NCBI GenBank assembly: GCA_009602725.1
Contig: WELB01000020.1
Span: 795,965-826,382 of the forward strand
Direction of reading: 5' to 3'
Source: Spirogloea muscicola
Lineage: Eukaryota; Streptophyta; Zygnematophyceae; Spirogloeales; Spirogloeaceae
Length of the DNA: 30,418 nt
Shown here: piece after piece, positions 8,776-19,199 of the stretch
How the letters are laid out: every line of letters starts with the position of its first letter
Numbering within the stretch: the stretch's first letter is position 1
Notes under the pieces: generated by a model
Database searches by the model: none
What the model saw: only the letters and a program-made list of their open reading frames with translations
Told to the model about the DNA's origin: nothing
Program-made: the position numbers and the translations under genes

Positions 8776-11314
8776 TCAGGTGCAAACCTCACAGCTTCCC
8801 ACTATCGACTGATCAATTGATACAGTCTCATGAGAGACATCCCATAGATGGGGAACAGCCTCCTGCAGGTTGTGGATGCTGGGCACTGCGTAATCTGCAG
8901 CTTCTATCTTCTGTGACATGCCGACCTGCATATTCAGATATGAGTTATACAGCTGCAGACGACTTCAAAGCGCGGTGCAAACAATCAGTCACTCAGAATC
9001 GTAAATGCGTGCACCAGTGCATTCGTCACAAGATGCCAATCGCATGCGTTGTATGAGCAATGGCATGGGCAGCAAACCATGTGAGCTCTTTAAGACTCAC
9101 CAAAACTGTGTGGATGCCTGCGGCCTTTGCAGCAGCTATGTTGCGATGGCTGTCATCCAAGAACATCTGCAAAAGGATGCTTGAGCATCAGTTATTCCGC
9201 GTGCCTATGCGATGGCGAACATGTGCTAGTTCCACATGATCACACTATTAATGATTGATATGATCTCCTGGCGTAGAAGCACGCAGACACAAACCTGCAA
9301 CAAGCAAGCCCTACCGTTTGGTGTGGAGTAGCATTTGCAAGCCGAAGAGCAAGACGGAATGCTTCGGCGTCTGGCTTGCAAACGATTTTGACTGTGCTTG
9401 AGCTTTCAGCGGGGATGCTCTGTTCAGAATGTTGGAGCACTTCCTGCTTGACCCTGTCTTGCTGCTGTTGATCGGCTGTCTTATATGTCGAGGCTACATC
9501 TGTACCTCCTGGAGTAACAAGCCTGGCAGCGGCAGTGATCTGCTCAGTGTTGTGATTGTACAACGTCTCAAAGGATATAATTGCTTCAAAAAGGTCCTCC
9601 ACACCCAGGATTCTTAGCACTTTCATTGCATGTGGGTGGTCAGCATTGGTGAAGATCTGCAAGACAGGAAAGAGAAACAGTGAGGTACTTCCAAACTGCT
9701 GATAACAGCAGCTGCTAGTTGACCAATGCCGCTTGTCTTCTGAAATATGAAATCGTCATGTAAGGAAAGACATGTCAAGCCCCTTGTGAGTGGCTGGGCA
9801 AGCCACTGCAAGTCCAGGCAGCAGCAAATAAAACACGGGAGCATCTTGCACATTCAGCAAGAGCTGAAAAGCATGGGATCTGGTTCAGGCGCAGAGCCAA
9901 TGGACTCCAGCAACCTCAAGTTGGCAGTGAGGAGTAAGAAAGATAGGGGACGTCCACTGTCATGGTTGAGGATTGCGAGTAACTAAAGCTGGGGCACTGT
10001 AGGGCGAGGACATTAGTAGAGTTCTCACCAAGCGCCGTTGCTTCATGCTGAGGAGGAGAGTACGAAGACTAGGATCTGGGCGTAAGACTTCGTACGGGAG
10101 ACGGCCGTGCACAAAACTGAAAGCAAAGTCTCAACTGATATGTCACAATCTGTGATACTGTAATTTTAAAGTCTTGTCTTCGACTCCTGTACTTGTTGGC
10201 AACAAGACATGTGTATAACATATAACGTGTAATTTTGTGGTTCATACAACAACTCTCCAAAGGCACCTCTCCCAGGACCTCTCGAAATAACGAGTTGACA
10301 ACGACAGGATCAATGACTCATACAATGGGTTGCCCGCCTCACAGTGGACCCCATACATGATTGAGCTTTGCGGTGTGCATCATATGAACCAAGAGAGCAC
10401 AGCAATTTCTGGCTCCAACCCTCTCTGATATGTCATCTTTGACCCTGAGTCGTGAACTAGAAGGAAATAACATGACAGAAATGCTTACTAATTTGGCACA
10501 ACAGAGACAAGCAGACAATCTACAGCACCAATAAGAGCTTCACCTGTGCCAATGGTCATAGTCCAGATCATAACCCAGCGCCTGCGATACGAAATCATGC
10601 ATGATCACTAGGCAAGGAAATATGGGTAAGGAAATATCAGATGTCCTGCACAAGAGCTTTGTTACAATATTAGGCTTCTCTTCTCTTGCAGGGTGGCCTA
10701 AGAATGAAGCCCAATATGGAAGCTCATCCAAGTTGCCAAACCTGAAGTCCAGCCAAGGTTGTGCCATGCTTGATGTAGAGCTGCTTGCTTACTTCCTCAA
10801 CATTGTGGCGCGAAAAGGAGAGATGCTCGATCATATACTCTGAAAGGCAGTGCTATACCCCTTCAGCAACTTCAGTCCTGTCAAAGAGGACTAGCTGCAT
10901 ATTGAAGCACCTGTTTGACATATCTGTGAAGGAGTGACAGAGGAAATCTATACCTGTTGGTACTGTATATTTCCTTCTATATAGTACCTATTGTAAAACA
11001 AGCTTTGGAGTACATTGTCGTTTGGCTTGGCCTGAGGAACAAGTACTACCAAACGGTTGCAGAATCACCTTGTATATTTCTGGCACATGCCTCTGCTAAA
11101 CCAGAGCTGAGTGGGTACAATGTGTCGTCCAAGTCTGCATGGATTAGCATGACACTGGCATTGGTGCCAGACAAATAATGCAAAGTTGAGATATAGGCTT
11201 GAAGTCAGCACAACAAGCACTGTGCTTGAGCAAGGTCTTACCAAAGAGCAGGGTGTCAATCTGAGCTTGACATGACGCCGAATCCTCACAGTTCTTTGGA
11301 TTGGTTGACGTCAT
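8776..11314 (-). CDS. HAD-family pyrimidine 5'-nucleotidase, SDT1-like
   Basis: Predicted to dephosphorylate pyrimidine mononucleotides in the cytosol, as yeast SDT1/PHM8 relatives do. Exons (minus): 11314-11242, 11134-11069, 10839-10742, 10581-10544, 10116-10029, 9656-9315, 9166-9101, 8925-8776; all introns GT-AG, phases agree, 306 aa. HAD motifs: I DLDDT 25-29 (split after the first base of D25), followed by LYPLSSGLAEAC; cap region QALGYDLDYDHWHSFVHGR; II IFTNAD 122-127; III the lysine of CKPDAEAF (K215); IV FLDDS with D239-D240. Exon 6 carries an unusual Gln/Ser-rich insertion of about 50 residues between ISFETLYN and KIVCKP. The start at 11314 (MTSTNPKN) fits the family; an in-frame ATG at 11362 would add MLFTILVLLQVGLSLE. 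It ends 44 bp from the convergent gene's stop. Confidence 0.93.
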
Positions 11315-11386
11315 TTCAAGAGAAAGACCAACTTGTAGCAGGACGAGGATTGTAAACAGCATGCTGTTCGTGTAGAGCTCATGCAC

Positions 11387-11739
11387 CCATCAAGTTCCAA
11401 AATCCCTGCAGAAGGCCTGCCTCTCCCTCTTTAAGGTAATAATTCATGTAACTTCAACAATACTACAAAGTGGCCTCTGGCAATGACAATTGCGACGAGG
11501 CAAGTACTGCCGTCAATGAAGGCGAGTACACAATGAACTGAAGTCTTCTACATGTTGCATGTCATGCTGATCACCACTTCGTTCTTTTAGATGAGAGGAA
11601 TCACCAGGGGGGGCCAAGAACGTCAGAAGTGAGCGAGGCGTCTGACGGAAGAGTAGGATCGGTCTTCGTCACAGGATCGCCAGCTGATGGAGAACGAGGG
11701 GTTACAGAGTCGGCGGGCCCTATCAGGAGGTGAGTAAGT
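11387..11739. other. Intergenic, 5' flank of the nucleotidase gene
   Basis: No gene is recognised. An in-frame TGA at 11390-11392 (minus) closes the nucleotidase frame upstream. The minus strand is open from about 11990 down to 11601, which could be an upstream transit-peptide exon or chance in GC-rich DNA. Confidence 0.4.
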
Positions 11740-12190
11740 GTTCTCAAACTGCAGCTTGCGGCCGCCTCAGAGCCGTAAAGACTGCCGCCTGCGCGGCGCC
11801 TGCGGCTGGCTTCCGCGCGCGGCGCGCGGCTCGTCCGCCATGACGGCGTCGCCAGCCTCAAGGCGGCGGAGCGGGCGGCTCTGGGGGCGTGGCGGGCGCG
11901 CCGGGCGGGAGTTGCCGTCGCTAGTTGAGGTGCCGAGGTGCCGGCGGAGCCGAGGGAGGCCAGCGCGGCCCGTCTCGCGAGCACGGTCATTCGCCGTCGT
12001 TGATTGGGAGAGCCCCAATGGGCCTGCGACGGTGACACAGCGGCTACGTTGGGGGGAGGGCCGCCTTGTTTTAGTGGTGGGAACATTCGGGGAACAGGGG
12101 AATCCCCGCGCGGCATCTCCATCGGACGGCCGCCCCCTGGGAATGCCTCGCGACTCGGACGGCGCGGATGGCCCGCACACCGCGCTCCCA
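11740..12190. other. GC-rich island, possible promoter or upstream exon
   Basis: A sharply GC-rich block like those at the 5' ends of the Cys-rich gene, CSK and the fucosyltransferase. On the minus strand an ATG at 11990 opens MTVLARRAALASLGSAGTSA and continues Arg/Ala/Ser/Thr-rich with almost no acidic residues, which resembles an organelle transit peptide. It could be a first exon of the nucleotidase gene, but no convincing donor-acceptor pair to 11362 or 11314 was found. Both strands are open because of the base composition, so coding status is undecided. Confidence 0.3.
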
Positions 12191-12240
12191 CGCCGGACTC
12201 GTGGTTACTGAGCGGGTCGGCTTAGCAGCAGGTGATGTGC
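12191..12240 (+). mobile_element. LINE 3' tail fragment
   Basis: GGACTCGTGGTTACTGAGCG followed by GGTCGGCTTAGCAGCAGG repeats the LINE end seen at 29065-29105 and 6990-7022, including T-R-G-Y-stop. Upstream sequence is not LINE-like, so it is severely 5'-truncated. A family-B repeat follows directly. Confidence 0.65.
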
Positions 12241-12261
12241 AGGCGGTGCGGCGCCGTGCCA

Positions 12262-12362
12262 AGAGAGAAGGCGCGCGGGGCGCATGAAATGAAAAGGAGG
12301 CCAATTCAAGCCGACACATTGTTCAGGCAGAGTCTAGGGCAAACTAAACAGGGCTACATAAA
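12262..12362 (+). repeat. Family-B dispersed repeat, reference copy
   Basis: Carries the full family-B order: GAGAAGGCGCGCGGGGCGCA, TGAAATGAAAAGGAGGCC, AATTCAAGCCGACACATTG, TTCAGGCAGAGTC, ending at ACATAAATAC. It aligns in reverse complement to the eEF2 upstream copy (6662-6766) almost without gaps. Confidence 0.75.
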
Positions 12363-12451
12363 TACGGAAACCGAAACCAAGGTGCCTAAGGTGACATCAG
12401 TACCCACGGGTGAGCACAAACAAATCCGACAAGCTAACTTGAGGAGCTGGA

Positions 12452-13075
12452 GCGCTGCCAAGAAGGCAGGGGCATAGGCACCAGGAGGTGCGGACGCTGA
12501 AGAGCCCAACTCCGAGAGGACTGGCTTTGACCAGCACGTAAACTGGAGCGCACTCGACATGCAAGCCCGTGAATTACCATCTTGGCACAATTCTCTCAGG
12601 CTGGTTGGGCTTGTGGTGCTTGACTCAGCGCCACACGCGTGGTTGTAAGGTTGCAGACATTGCATCTTGCGAACCTATCCAAGTAAAATGAGTCCAAAGT
12701 CTGAGTGCTCTGGCTTGGCCGATGCTAAGAGTTTGAGAGTATCGAGGCAAAAGCCAGAGCACTCGAACTCGGATCGGCCAAAGCCAGAGCACTCGTACTT
12801 GGAGGGAAAGGACCAACTTTACTCCAAACAAGCTCTGCAAGATGCGATAAGTTCATCCTTCAAAATTACACAAGTGGCGCTGAGACACGCAACACAGGCC
12901 TAACCAGCCTCGGAGAGACTGTTCAAAGAAATTTTGTCCAAGCAAGTACGAGCCTGCCTTCAATTTGCGCGGGTCATCATAGCGGTCAAACGGAAAAAAA
13001 CTGTCGGGGTTGGTTGGAATTCTTCGGCGTCTGGACCTCCTGGTGCCTATGGCCATGCCTTCTTGGCTTGGCGCG
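12452..13075. repeat. Imperfect inverted repeat, about 52-bp arms
   Basis: Bases 12452-12503 (GCCAAGAAGGCAGG, CATAGGCACCAGGAGGT, GGACGCTGAAGA) match the reverse complement of 13021-13075 with several mismatches. About 520 bases lie between the arms. No transposase-like frame is seen inside. This could be the ends of a decayed non-autonomous element or two chance insertions of one repeat. Confidence 0.55.
12703..12794. repeat. Short inverted and direct repeats
   Basis: GAGTGCTCTGGCTTGGCCGA at 12703-12722 is the reverse complement, with one extra base, of 12774-12794. AAGCCAGAGCACTCG occurs directly at 12751-12765 and 12781-12795, a 30-bp period. Transcribed, it could form a stem with either copy. 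No function is assigned. Confidence 0.7.
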
Positions 13076-14278
13076 CAACGCTCCACCAACGCCTGCCGGT
13101 GCAACGGCGCGGCGGCTTGCTAGTGACTCCAGGCCACATCCATACCAAGGAAGAGACTGGACCGACTGAAGTACTTGGTCCCGTGAGCTTACCATCTATC
13201 TTTCAGTCTTAGTACAGCCCCTCCGCTCCTTCGTGCTCGGTCACCCCAAGAATCACTTATTGTGTTGGGATGAGCAGTCCTCTGACCATCTGCCACCCCT
13301 TATTTTCCAATGTGGCCAGAATACTATCTGAACCGATAGTAAGCTCTTCCTAAGGCGGCGACGGCTTAGAAAAGCCAGCCCAACTTTGGACAAGGTGCAA
13401 TCTGCCGAAAGGTGCTGAAGCCACACGGCTGTGCACGTGACTATGGCCTATGGGAGCTCAGTGACCCCGAGTCGGCAGCCGCAATTCCGAGTGACTTGCA
13501 GCTGGAAACGAGTTACCCCGACGACATTCAGAAGTAACAGCCAAAGTGCGGCCAGACCGCAAGTGTGTTGCATGAGCCTGGGAGCACTAACAGAAAATGG
13601 AGAGCTGCGAGCAGAGCTCCTTGGCAAACGACCCGGCAGTGTTGAAGCCGGGCAACTCGCCGTGCTGTCCCTGCCAACTTCTGAGTCTACCTGCAATTAT
13701 GCGATGCTGCCTGGCTGACCCGCTAAAAGTGTTAAGTGGCTTTGCCACCCTCATAGCTAGACTCAGGCTTTTCTGCTCCTGTGAGCTTCTCTCTGAGCAA
13801 CACCCGCGGCAGGATGCTTCAAGCATTTGAGGCCATTCGGTGGATGGGCAGAGTGCGAGCATGCCTTGATCAAAACTGGCCTGGAGGGGCGGTGCTCGCA
13901 ACTCTGTTCAAAGCAGACCTTATCATGACTCCACCTTGCATATCCGCGTGTGCAGTAACCTCACCTTCCTTGTCAGATTGACATCACTATAACCCCGACA
14001 AATAGTTGCACAACATGCAAGCTTCAGTGGCAGCCCCCATGCCAAGGAAGTTTGCATGCCCTTTGGCTGTGTCTGGGTGACACATATGGGATGCCTGTGC
14101 TGCTAAATTAGTAAGAGAGCAACCAGAGTCCCCCTGCTCTGATTCTGTACAAATTTGGGGGAGCACAAACAATGGCACGCGCCTCACACGCGTGCACCAG
14201 CTGACTAAGAAGCTCTGACAAGTGACGTGGGCTGTGGGCAGTGGTAATTCGACAGGCCTTGAGCTGCAACTTGCCCTG
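13076..14278. other. Intergenic region downstream of CSK
   Basis: No recognised gene. A hairpin-unit remnant (AAAGCCAGCCCAACTTTGG, then ACAAGG) lies at 13370-13396. On the minus strand at about 13610-13660 GELPGFNTAGSF resembles SPGFNAAGSL of the LINE relic at 48-396, so decayed LINE sequence is likely. The last few hundred bases before 14279 should hold the CSK 3' UTR. Confidence 0.5.
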
Positions 14279-17200
14279 TCAGACTGACTGCGGTGCAGCC
14301 TCTCTTTTGACCGCCACCATCTCATCGTGAGGCTTCAGGACGACTGCCGCAGGCAGCCAGATCTCAACACGCGTGCCGCCGAAACCTGCAGGCGCATCCA
14401 GCAGGTGCGGCGACTGCACCCGCATCACGCCCCCCAGGACTTCAACGGTGTTGCGGGCGATGCTGAGCCCGTTCAGCGCCTGCACGCATCCTTCCGCCGT
14501 GCTTGCCTGCAAGCCACGCACCCCTCCCCCGAGCGGTGCAGTGGCCCCTACCTGCATCTGAGTTTGGAAGGCAGGGCAGGGGCACATAAGTGCAATGCAT
14601 GCTAGCTACTACATACACCAGCAAAAGCGAAGTGTCAAGTCTGAAATGAATAGAAAATCTCATGACATGCGTGGTGTGTAGGTGCTGCAGCAACTACTAC
14701 GCTTGAAAGAGGTGTCAGATGGTTCATTGATAGCACTATCCCTCAATCTTTTGAACTTTGGCACTGAAATCTATGCATCTATCTGATCTTTCAGCGAACT
14801 GGACATTGATGCGATGTGGAACATGCACAGCACGAGCTACTCCCAGCAGCCAAGGTAGCGGTGGAGCAGCTCGTCTGACTGCTTCCTAAGCTGGCAGATA
14901 TGTAGTAAGCAGAGAGGGAGAGGAGGCCTGCACTCACCACAAGGCTCATGCCTGGTCCATTATCCTCAACTACTACCAACACGCCTCCCCCGGGGGCGGC
15001 GCTCACGACGACCTTCAGCCAGCCTCCTGATGCCGTATACTGCATTCGATGATAGAGGAGGAGCAAGAAGGCACTTTGAGAGTGCCATCCCTTGCAACTC
15101 GATGCCTGTGGCATGACTTAGCACTGGCCTACAGAAGGCAGTGGGAGAAGAAAGGAAGCCAGCTAACAAAAGTAGGTGAGGGTGAGGGTCACTTAGAAAC
15201 CTGTAGAGATATGTCAATGACATTGCTCAAGGCCTGCCGCACATCGAAGGCATTCCCTGCAACCAGCGGAAGTACTCCTAGAGGCACGGGGACGTGCTCC
15301 AACGCAAGCTGCCGGAGCTGTGCAAGCCCACCAGCAGCTAATACAAGCTCGGCCACGATGCTGGCCACGTCGCAGGTCTGCCTGCAATAATGACAAGTTA
15401 CAGCAACAAGTTAGATGCTTTGCTTCTGGCGCCTTCGTGCTATCAAGATTCACACCTATCCCCTGGCTTTGTCGGATGGTAAACGTCAGTAGTTGCAAAA
15501 GCTGTACTTTCAGCCACAGCACAGCAGATCACGCACTAGGCATTCTTCATCTCAGAGTATCTATCAGCTTCTGCAACATTGAAGTGGTTGTGTCAGATCG
15601 TACACACCCTCCATTGGGCGCGAGCAAGGGGGTGAGGGCATAGGGCGGCATTGGGAGCTCCTCGTCGCGCAGCTCCTTGAGGAGGCATTGCTTGGAGCCA
15701 AGCCCCTGGTAGCCCCGAAGCCGCTGCTGCCGTGGCGGCTCACATTGCGTTCCATGCTGCAACAGAGGCTCCCGGGCGGATGCCTGCCTGCTGCCAACAC
15801 CCTCCACGACCTTGCCTCGCTCACGCGCAGCAGCAGGGTGTGAGGTGCAAGGAGCACTAAGGCACAGTCCTGCCTGCTGGCTAAGGAACAATGCATTGCT
15901 ACTTGATCAGGGATTGCAATAATAAAGGTTTGTGATAATTAAGGTAGCAACAACATGTGTCACTTCATGGGCTCCGGAGAGAATTGTATGCAGCATTGTC
16001 TCTTGTGACTTGACAGTGAGCCGCAGCCCAGGCATGGACACTATCCTTCTACCTGAGTGGGATATAGCGCCTTCTGCAGCTGCTGGAGCACCTCGGCCAT
16101 GCGGTCTCCTTGCACCAGGATGTCGTCCACCATGTCATTGGCCAGCTGCCACACAAGAAGAAGAGCACTACGCCGAGCAGTCAAGTGGTGACGGATGAAG
16201 GAAGGAAGTTGATGCGAGCCACGTCTGGAATGTTGGGACGCCAATTCTTCCTCTCTGAATAGATGGCTGTCCGAAACATCAATGAAGCCTGCAGCGAATC
16301 TCTCAAAAGTGGCAGCAAGCGTGCTTCACCTCGCCTCCCTTGAGCTGCGGGAGCAGCATCTTGCCGAGCGTGCGAAGCGAAGTCAGTGGGCTCCTCACCT
16401 GCCCATCAGCAGCAAATGAATTTTGGCATAATATTGAACTCCTGGGACTGCAGCTTGCTGTAATCGGGCCAGATAGGAAAGGGTGTCTAAGCTTGCCACA
16501 AACTGAAGAAATGCTCCAATATTGATGTGCTATCCAAGTTAACCATGTCGACTTAAGCTGCCGCCTGCTATGACAACTGCATTCTGGACTGCGCACTTGG
16601 GCTCCAATAAGCTACGAGAATAGAGCAATGTAAGCTTTTGGTTCCTTTGCTATTTATGGCCCAAGACCAATCAGGTCCCTGAAGGGGCTGTGGTTGTGTG
16701 CTCGTGTACCTGCTCCAGAAGCCCGTCAAGTACAACGTTTCTCTGCCAGGAATTCGCCTGCAGCAGCAACGCCCTCTGCCCACAAGTCCCCCCTCTCAAA
16801 AAGCCAAGTGAGGCCTTGCTCGTACTGAAGTGACAGCAAGCGAGGAAGAAGCAAGCAGCGACGGTGAAGGCTGCCATGCAGCCGAGGCTGCCATGCACTG
16901 CCAGGTGGACATTGTATCTTTCACGATGATTTCCACTTCAATGCATGCAATATGCCTCACCTGGTCAATGACGCACGCCATGGCCAGGGTACGGGCGACA
17001 TCCGCTGCCCGCCTTTGCTCCTCCGCAGTGAAGATTGGGATCTTGGCCATCTTGGGCAGGCTCTGCAGGCCCAGGCCTTGCGAGCCCTTCTCGCCACCGG
17101 CGCTGATGCTGGCCTTCCCTCCGTCCGGGACGGGGACGCTGCTCTTTGGTGGCCACACGGGCCGCACGACCTTCAAAGCCGCTGACTTTGTCACACCCCC

Positions 17201-18555
17201 ACCACTCTGCACAAATTAGCGCAAGCAAGGACTGAATGGCATGACATTCCACTGTCCAACATTGAGCACACGAATGACTCTGCCAGACTCACGTGCTCGA
17301 CAGCAACGACAGATACCTAACAGAGGCTCGCTCACCTGAACTTGCGGCAAAATACGCTCAGCCACAATAAGCCCGACAAGGAATGAGTCCTTGGCCATCG
17401 GCAGCACCAGGGTCCGGCACTCGGGGAGCTCGACAGCCTTCACATCCAACCAGCCAGCTGGCAAATTTAATGTCAAGTTGACGAGATGCAATTACAACTG
17501 CTGTGCAATGGGAGCAACCAAGCAAGATCCCTGCAAGCTGAAGGATACATGCTGAGGGTTTGCAGCAATACCTCGTGCCCAACCAGTGCAGTCTCAACCA
17601 GCCGCGAGGAGACGGCGCCGTCTATGTCCCCGGCCAGCACCAGCACCTTCTCCTGCGCCCAGTCGGGCCTGGGCTTGGGGTGCGAGGCGACGCGCTGCAG
17701 CTCCAGGTGCCCCAGTGTGTAGCTTTCTGGCATCCGGACATAGACCTGCACCTCACCGCACCCGTTAAGGCCGCGTGACCAGAGACATGTTGGGCAGCCA
17801 TTCATCTTGCAGCGATATACATGGCCATGGAAGGGACTCAGCACTCCACCAGGGCTAAGACTAGCCTAGGCTCACAGTCATCGCGGCGTCCAAGATAGGT
17901 CTTGGTTAGATAGTATGTCACAGTGAGCTTAGAGAGACTGCAAGCGCAGGTAAAGCTGGCGTACCGTCCAGTGGACGTTGACGCCCACGAGGCTGGAGGC
18001 CAAGGCCAGCTGTGCGTGGCAGAGCGCAACAAAGTCCTCGCTGGGCACGGAGAAGGTGTCGTCTCGGCCTGGCGCCGGGCCAGGGGCGCGCCAGAGGACC
18101 TTTAGGGGGGTGGCGGAGGCGACGCTGACAGCCGCGGCGATGGCGTGCGCCGTCAGCGGGAGGCCACCGTCGCCGCCATCCGCCGGGCCTGCAGCCGAGC
18201 TCGCCGTGCAGTGCAGGGCATGGCGGCTGGCGTCGCCGGACGTCACAGCAGCCAGTGTCGTCCTCCTCCTCCGCTGCTGCTGCTGCTGCTGCCGCTTGTC
18301 CGAGCCAGCTCGGGCGTCAACGGCCCGTGCCGTCTCCGGAGCTCCCGCTCGCGTCTCAGCGGCGACGGCTAGTGGCGGAGTCGCCACCGAGCAGGCGTGC
18401 AGCTCCTGCAGGCACACCCGCTGACGCCAGCGGTCGCGACAGAACGTGCCTGCTGTGGATCCCAACGTCGAGAGGCCTTCAGGCATGCGCCCTGACGAGC
18501 TCGTCACCGCTGCCGCCGCCGTGGCTGGCGCGGCCTGCGAGGCCACGGCAGCCAT
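14279..18555 (-). CDS. CSK: Chloroplast sensor kinase (CSK)
   Basis: Two-component-derived kinase that in plants links plastoquinone redox state to chloroplast transcription. Exons (minus): 18555-17965, 17745-17572, 17437-17336, 17206-16961, 16775-16710, 16398-16330, 16145-16053, 15873-15608, 15381-15201, 15039-14938, 14557-14279; GT-AG, phases agree, 722 aa. Regions: Ala/Ser/Arg-rich transit peptide (MAAVASQAAPATAAAA) with a Q6-R4 run; GAF-like domain about 133-330; helix ARTLAMACVIDQ; DHp LLQANSWQRN...LLEQVRSPLTSLRTLGKML; NDMVDDILVQGDRM; DEELPMPPYALTPL; N-box ALSNVIDISLQ; G1 box VEDNGPGM; GLSIAR; GGTRVEIWLP. The histidine-kinase phosphoacceptor position is Glu (E392), as in land-plant CSK. 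The last acceptor may lie 6 nt later, but this choice preserves the family spacing from G1 box to GLSIAR. The exon 8 start could be 15876. Confidence 0.94.
18273..18292. repeat. CTG/CAG microsatellite inside CSK exon 1
   Basis: Six GCT units on the plus strand encode a run of six glutamines followed by four arginines on the CSK strand, in the linker between transit peptide and GAF-like region. Length variation here would change a low-complexity linker only. Confidence 0.85.
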
Positions 18556-18661
18556 CTCTGCGGTGCAGCGCAGCCCGTCGCCGCCCGAGCGGGCGAGCCC
18601 CGCCACCGATCCGAGCGGCCCACCGACCGCCGCACAGAGCGAGGGCGAGGGCGCCGCCGGA

Positions 18662-18679
18662 TCACGTCCTGGCAATCAT
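18662..18679 (-). promoter_or_regulatory. Possible five-codon uORF upstream of CSK
   Basis: The minus strand reads ATG ATT GCC AGG ACG TGA (M-I-A-R-T-stop), beginning 124 bases upstream of the chosen CSK ATG and in another frame. If transcription starts further upstream, this could dampen CSK translation. The transcription start is unknown. Confidence 0.3.
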
Positions 18680-18710
18680 GGCAGCGGCAACGGCGGCGGC
18701 GGCGCGGCGG

Positions 18711-18724
18711 NNNNNNNNNNNNNN
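18711..18724. other. Assembly gap (14 N) in CSK 5' flank
   Basis: Fourteen undetermined bases inside a CGG-rich tract upstream of CSK. The GC-rich block 18560-18900 is probably the CSK promoter or leader; its true length is unknown because of the gap. Confidence 0.95.
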
Positions 18725-18987
18725 GCGACCACCGCCGCGAAGCGCGCCGGGGAGAGCGGCGGGGGGAGCGGCGGCGGCGCCGGGTGGCGGACGCCTGACG
18801 TGGCGGGCGCGGGCCGCCAGCGCGGAGATCCCGAGGTGCCGTGCTGCTGGGCACCTCGCAGTGGGCCAGGAACGGGGATTGCCGGTAAGCTGTGCACAAG
18901 TTACCGGCGAGAGGCCCGCGGCCCGGGGGACGAGCGGCAAGCACCGACAGGAAGGAGTGAGCTCTTTCTTCTGGCACCACGGCTTGT

Positions 18988-19199
18988 TTTTCTTAGCGCT
19001 TCCCCTGGCCCCCTTCTCGTACTCTCTGTTCGTTCTTTTTTGGGCTGGCTTTTCCAGCCCCTATCCTCAGTGGGCGAGCACTTTCTCTTTTTCCGCTTAG
19101 GAGAGAAAGTGCTCGCCCACTGAGGATAGGGGCTGGAAAAGCCAGCCCAAAAAAGGATGACCAGATTACGAGAAGGGGGCCAGGGGAAGCGCTAAGAAA
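18988..19199. repeat. Foldback element, about 100-bp arms, 13-nt loop
   Basis: The left arm 18988-19088 and the right arm 19102-19199 are near-perfect reverse complements (a few mismatches and small indels), separated by TTTTCCGCTTAGG. Each arm contains the hairpin GGGCTGGCTTTTCCAGCCC, the words CTATCCTCAGTGGGCGAGCA, and the outer end CTTAGCGCTTCCCCTGGCC. The right arm continues into CACTCAGTAACCTCTGCTAA and GCAGCCGCAGGTCGGAG to about 19262. RNA from either strand would fold into one long hairpin. Confidence 0.9.

Noticed and set aside
8817-9056. Plus-strand frame downstream of the Cys-rich gene
   Set aside because: Antisense to the last exon and intron of the nucleotidase gene, where all splice junctions and HAD motifs are accounted for on the minus strand.
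11738-12211. Plus-strand 157-codon frame ending T-R-G-Y
   Set aside because: Only the last few residues are LINE-derived; the rest is GC-rich chance reading frame, equally open on the other strand.
14600-14885. Possible extra CSK exon encoding the ATP lid (E-A-V-R-R... or K-Q-S-D-E-L-L-H-R)
   Set aside because: Phase does not fit, and splicing 14938 directly to 14557 gives the same spacing between the G1 box and GLSIAR as land-plant CSK.
18255-19123. Long plus-strand frames opposite CSK exon 1 and across the N gap
   Set aside because: GC-rich shadow frames, running through undetermined bases into the foldback repeat; no recognisable protein features.
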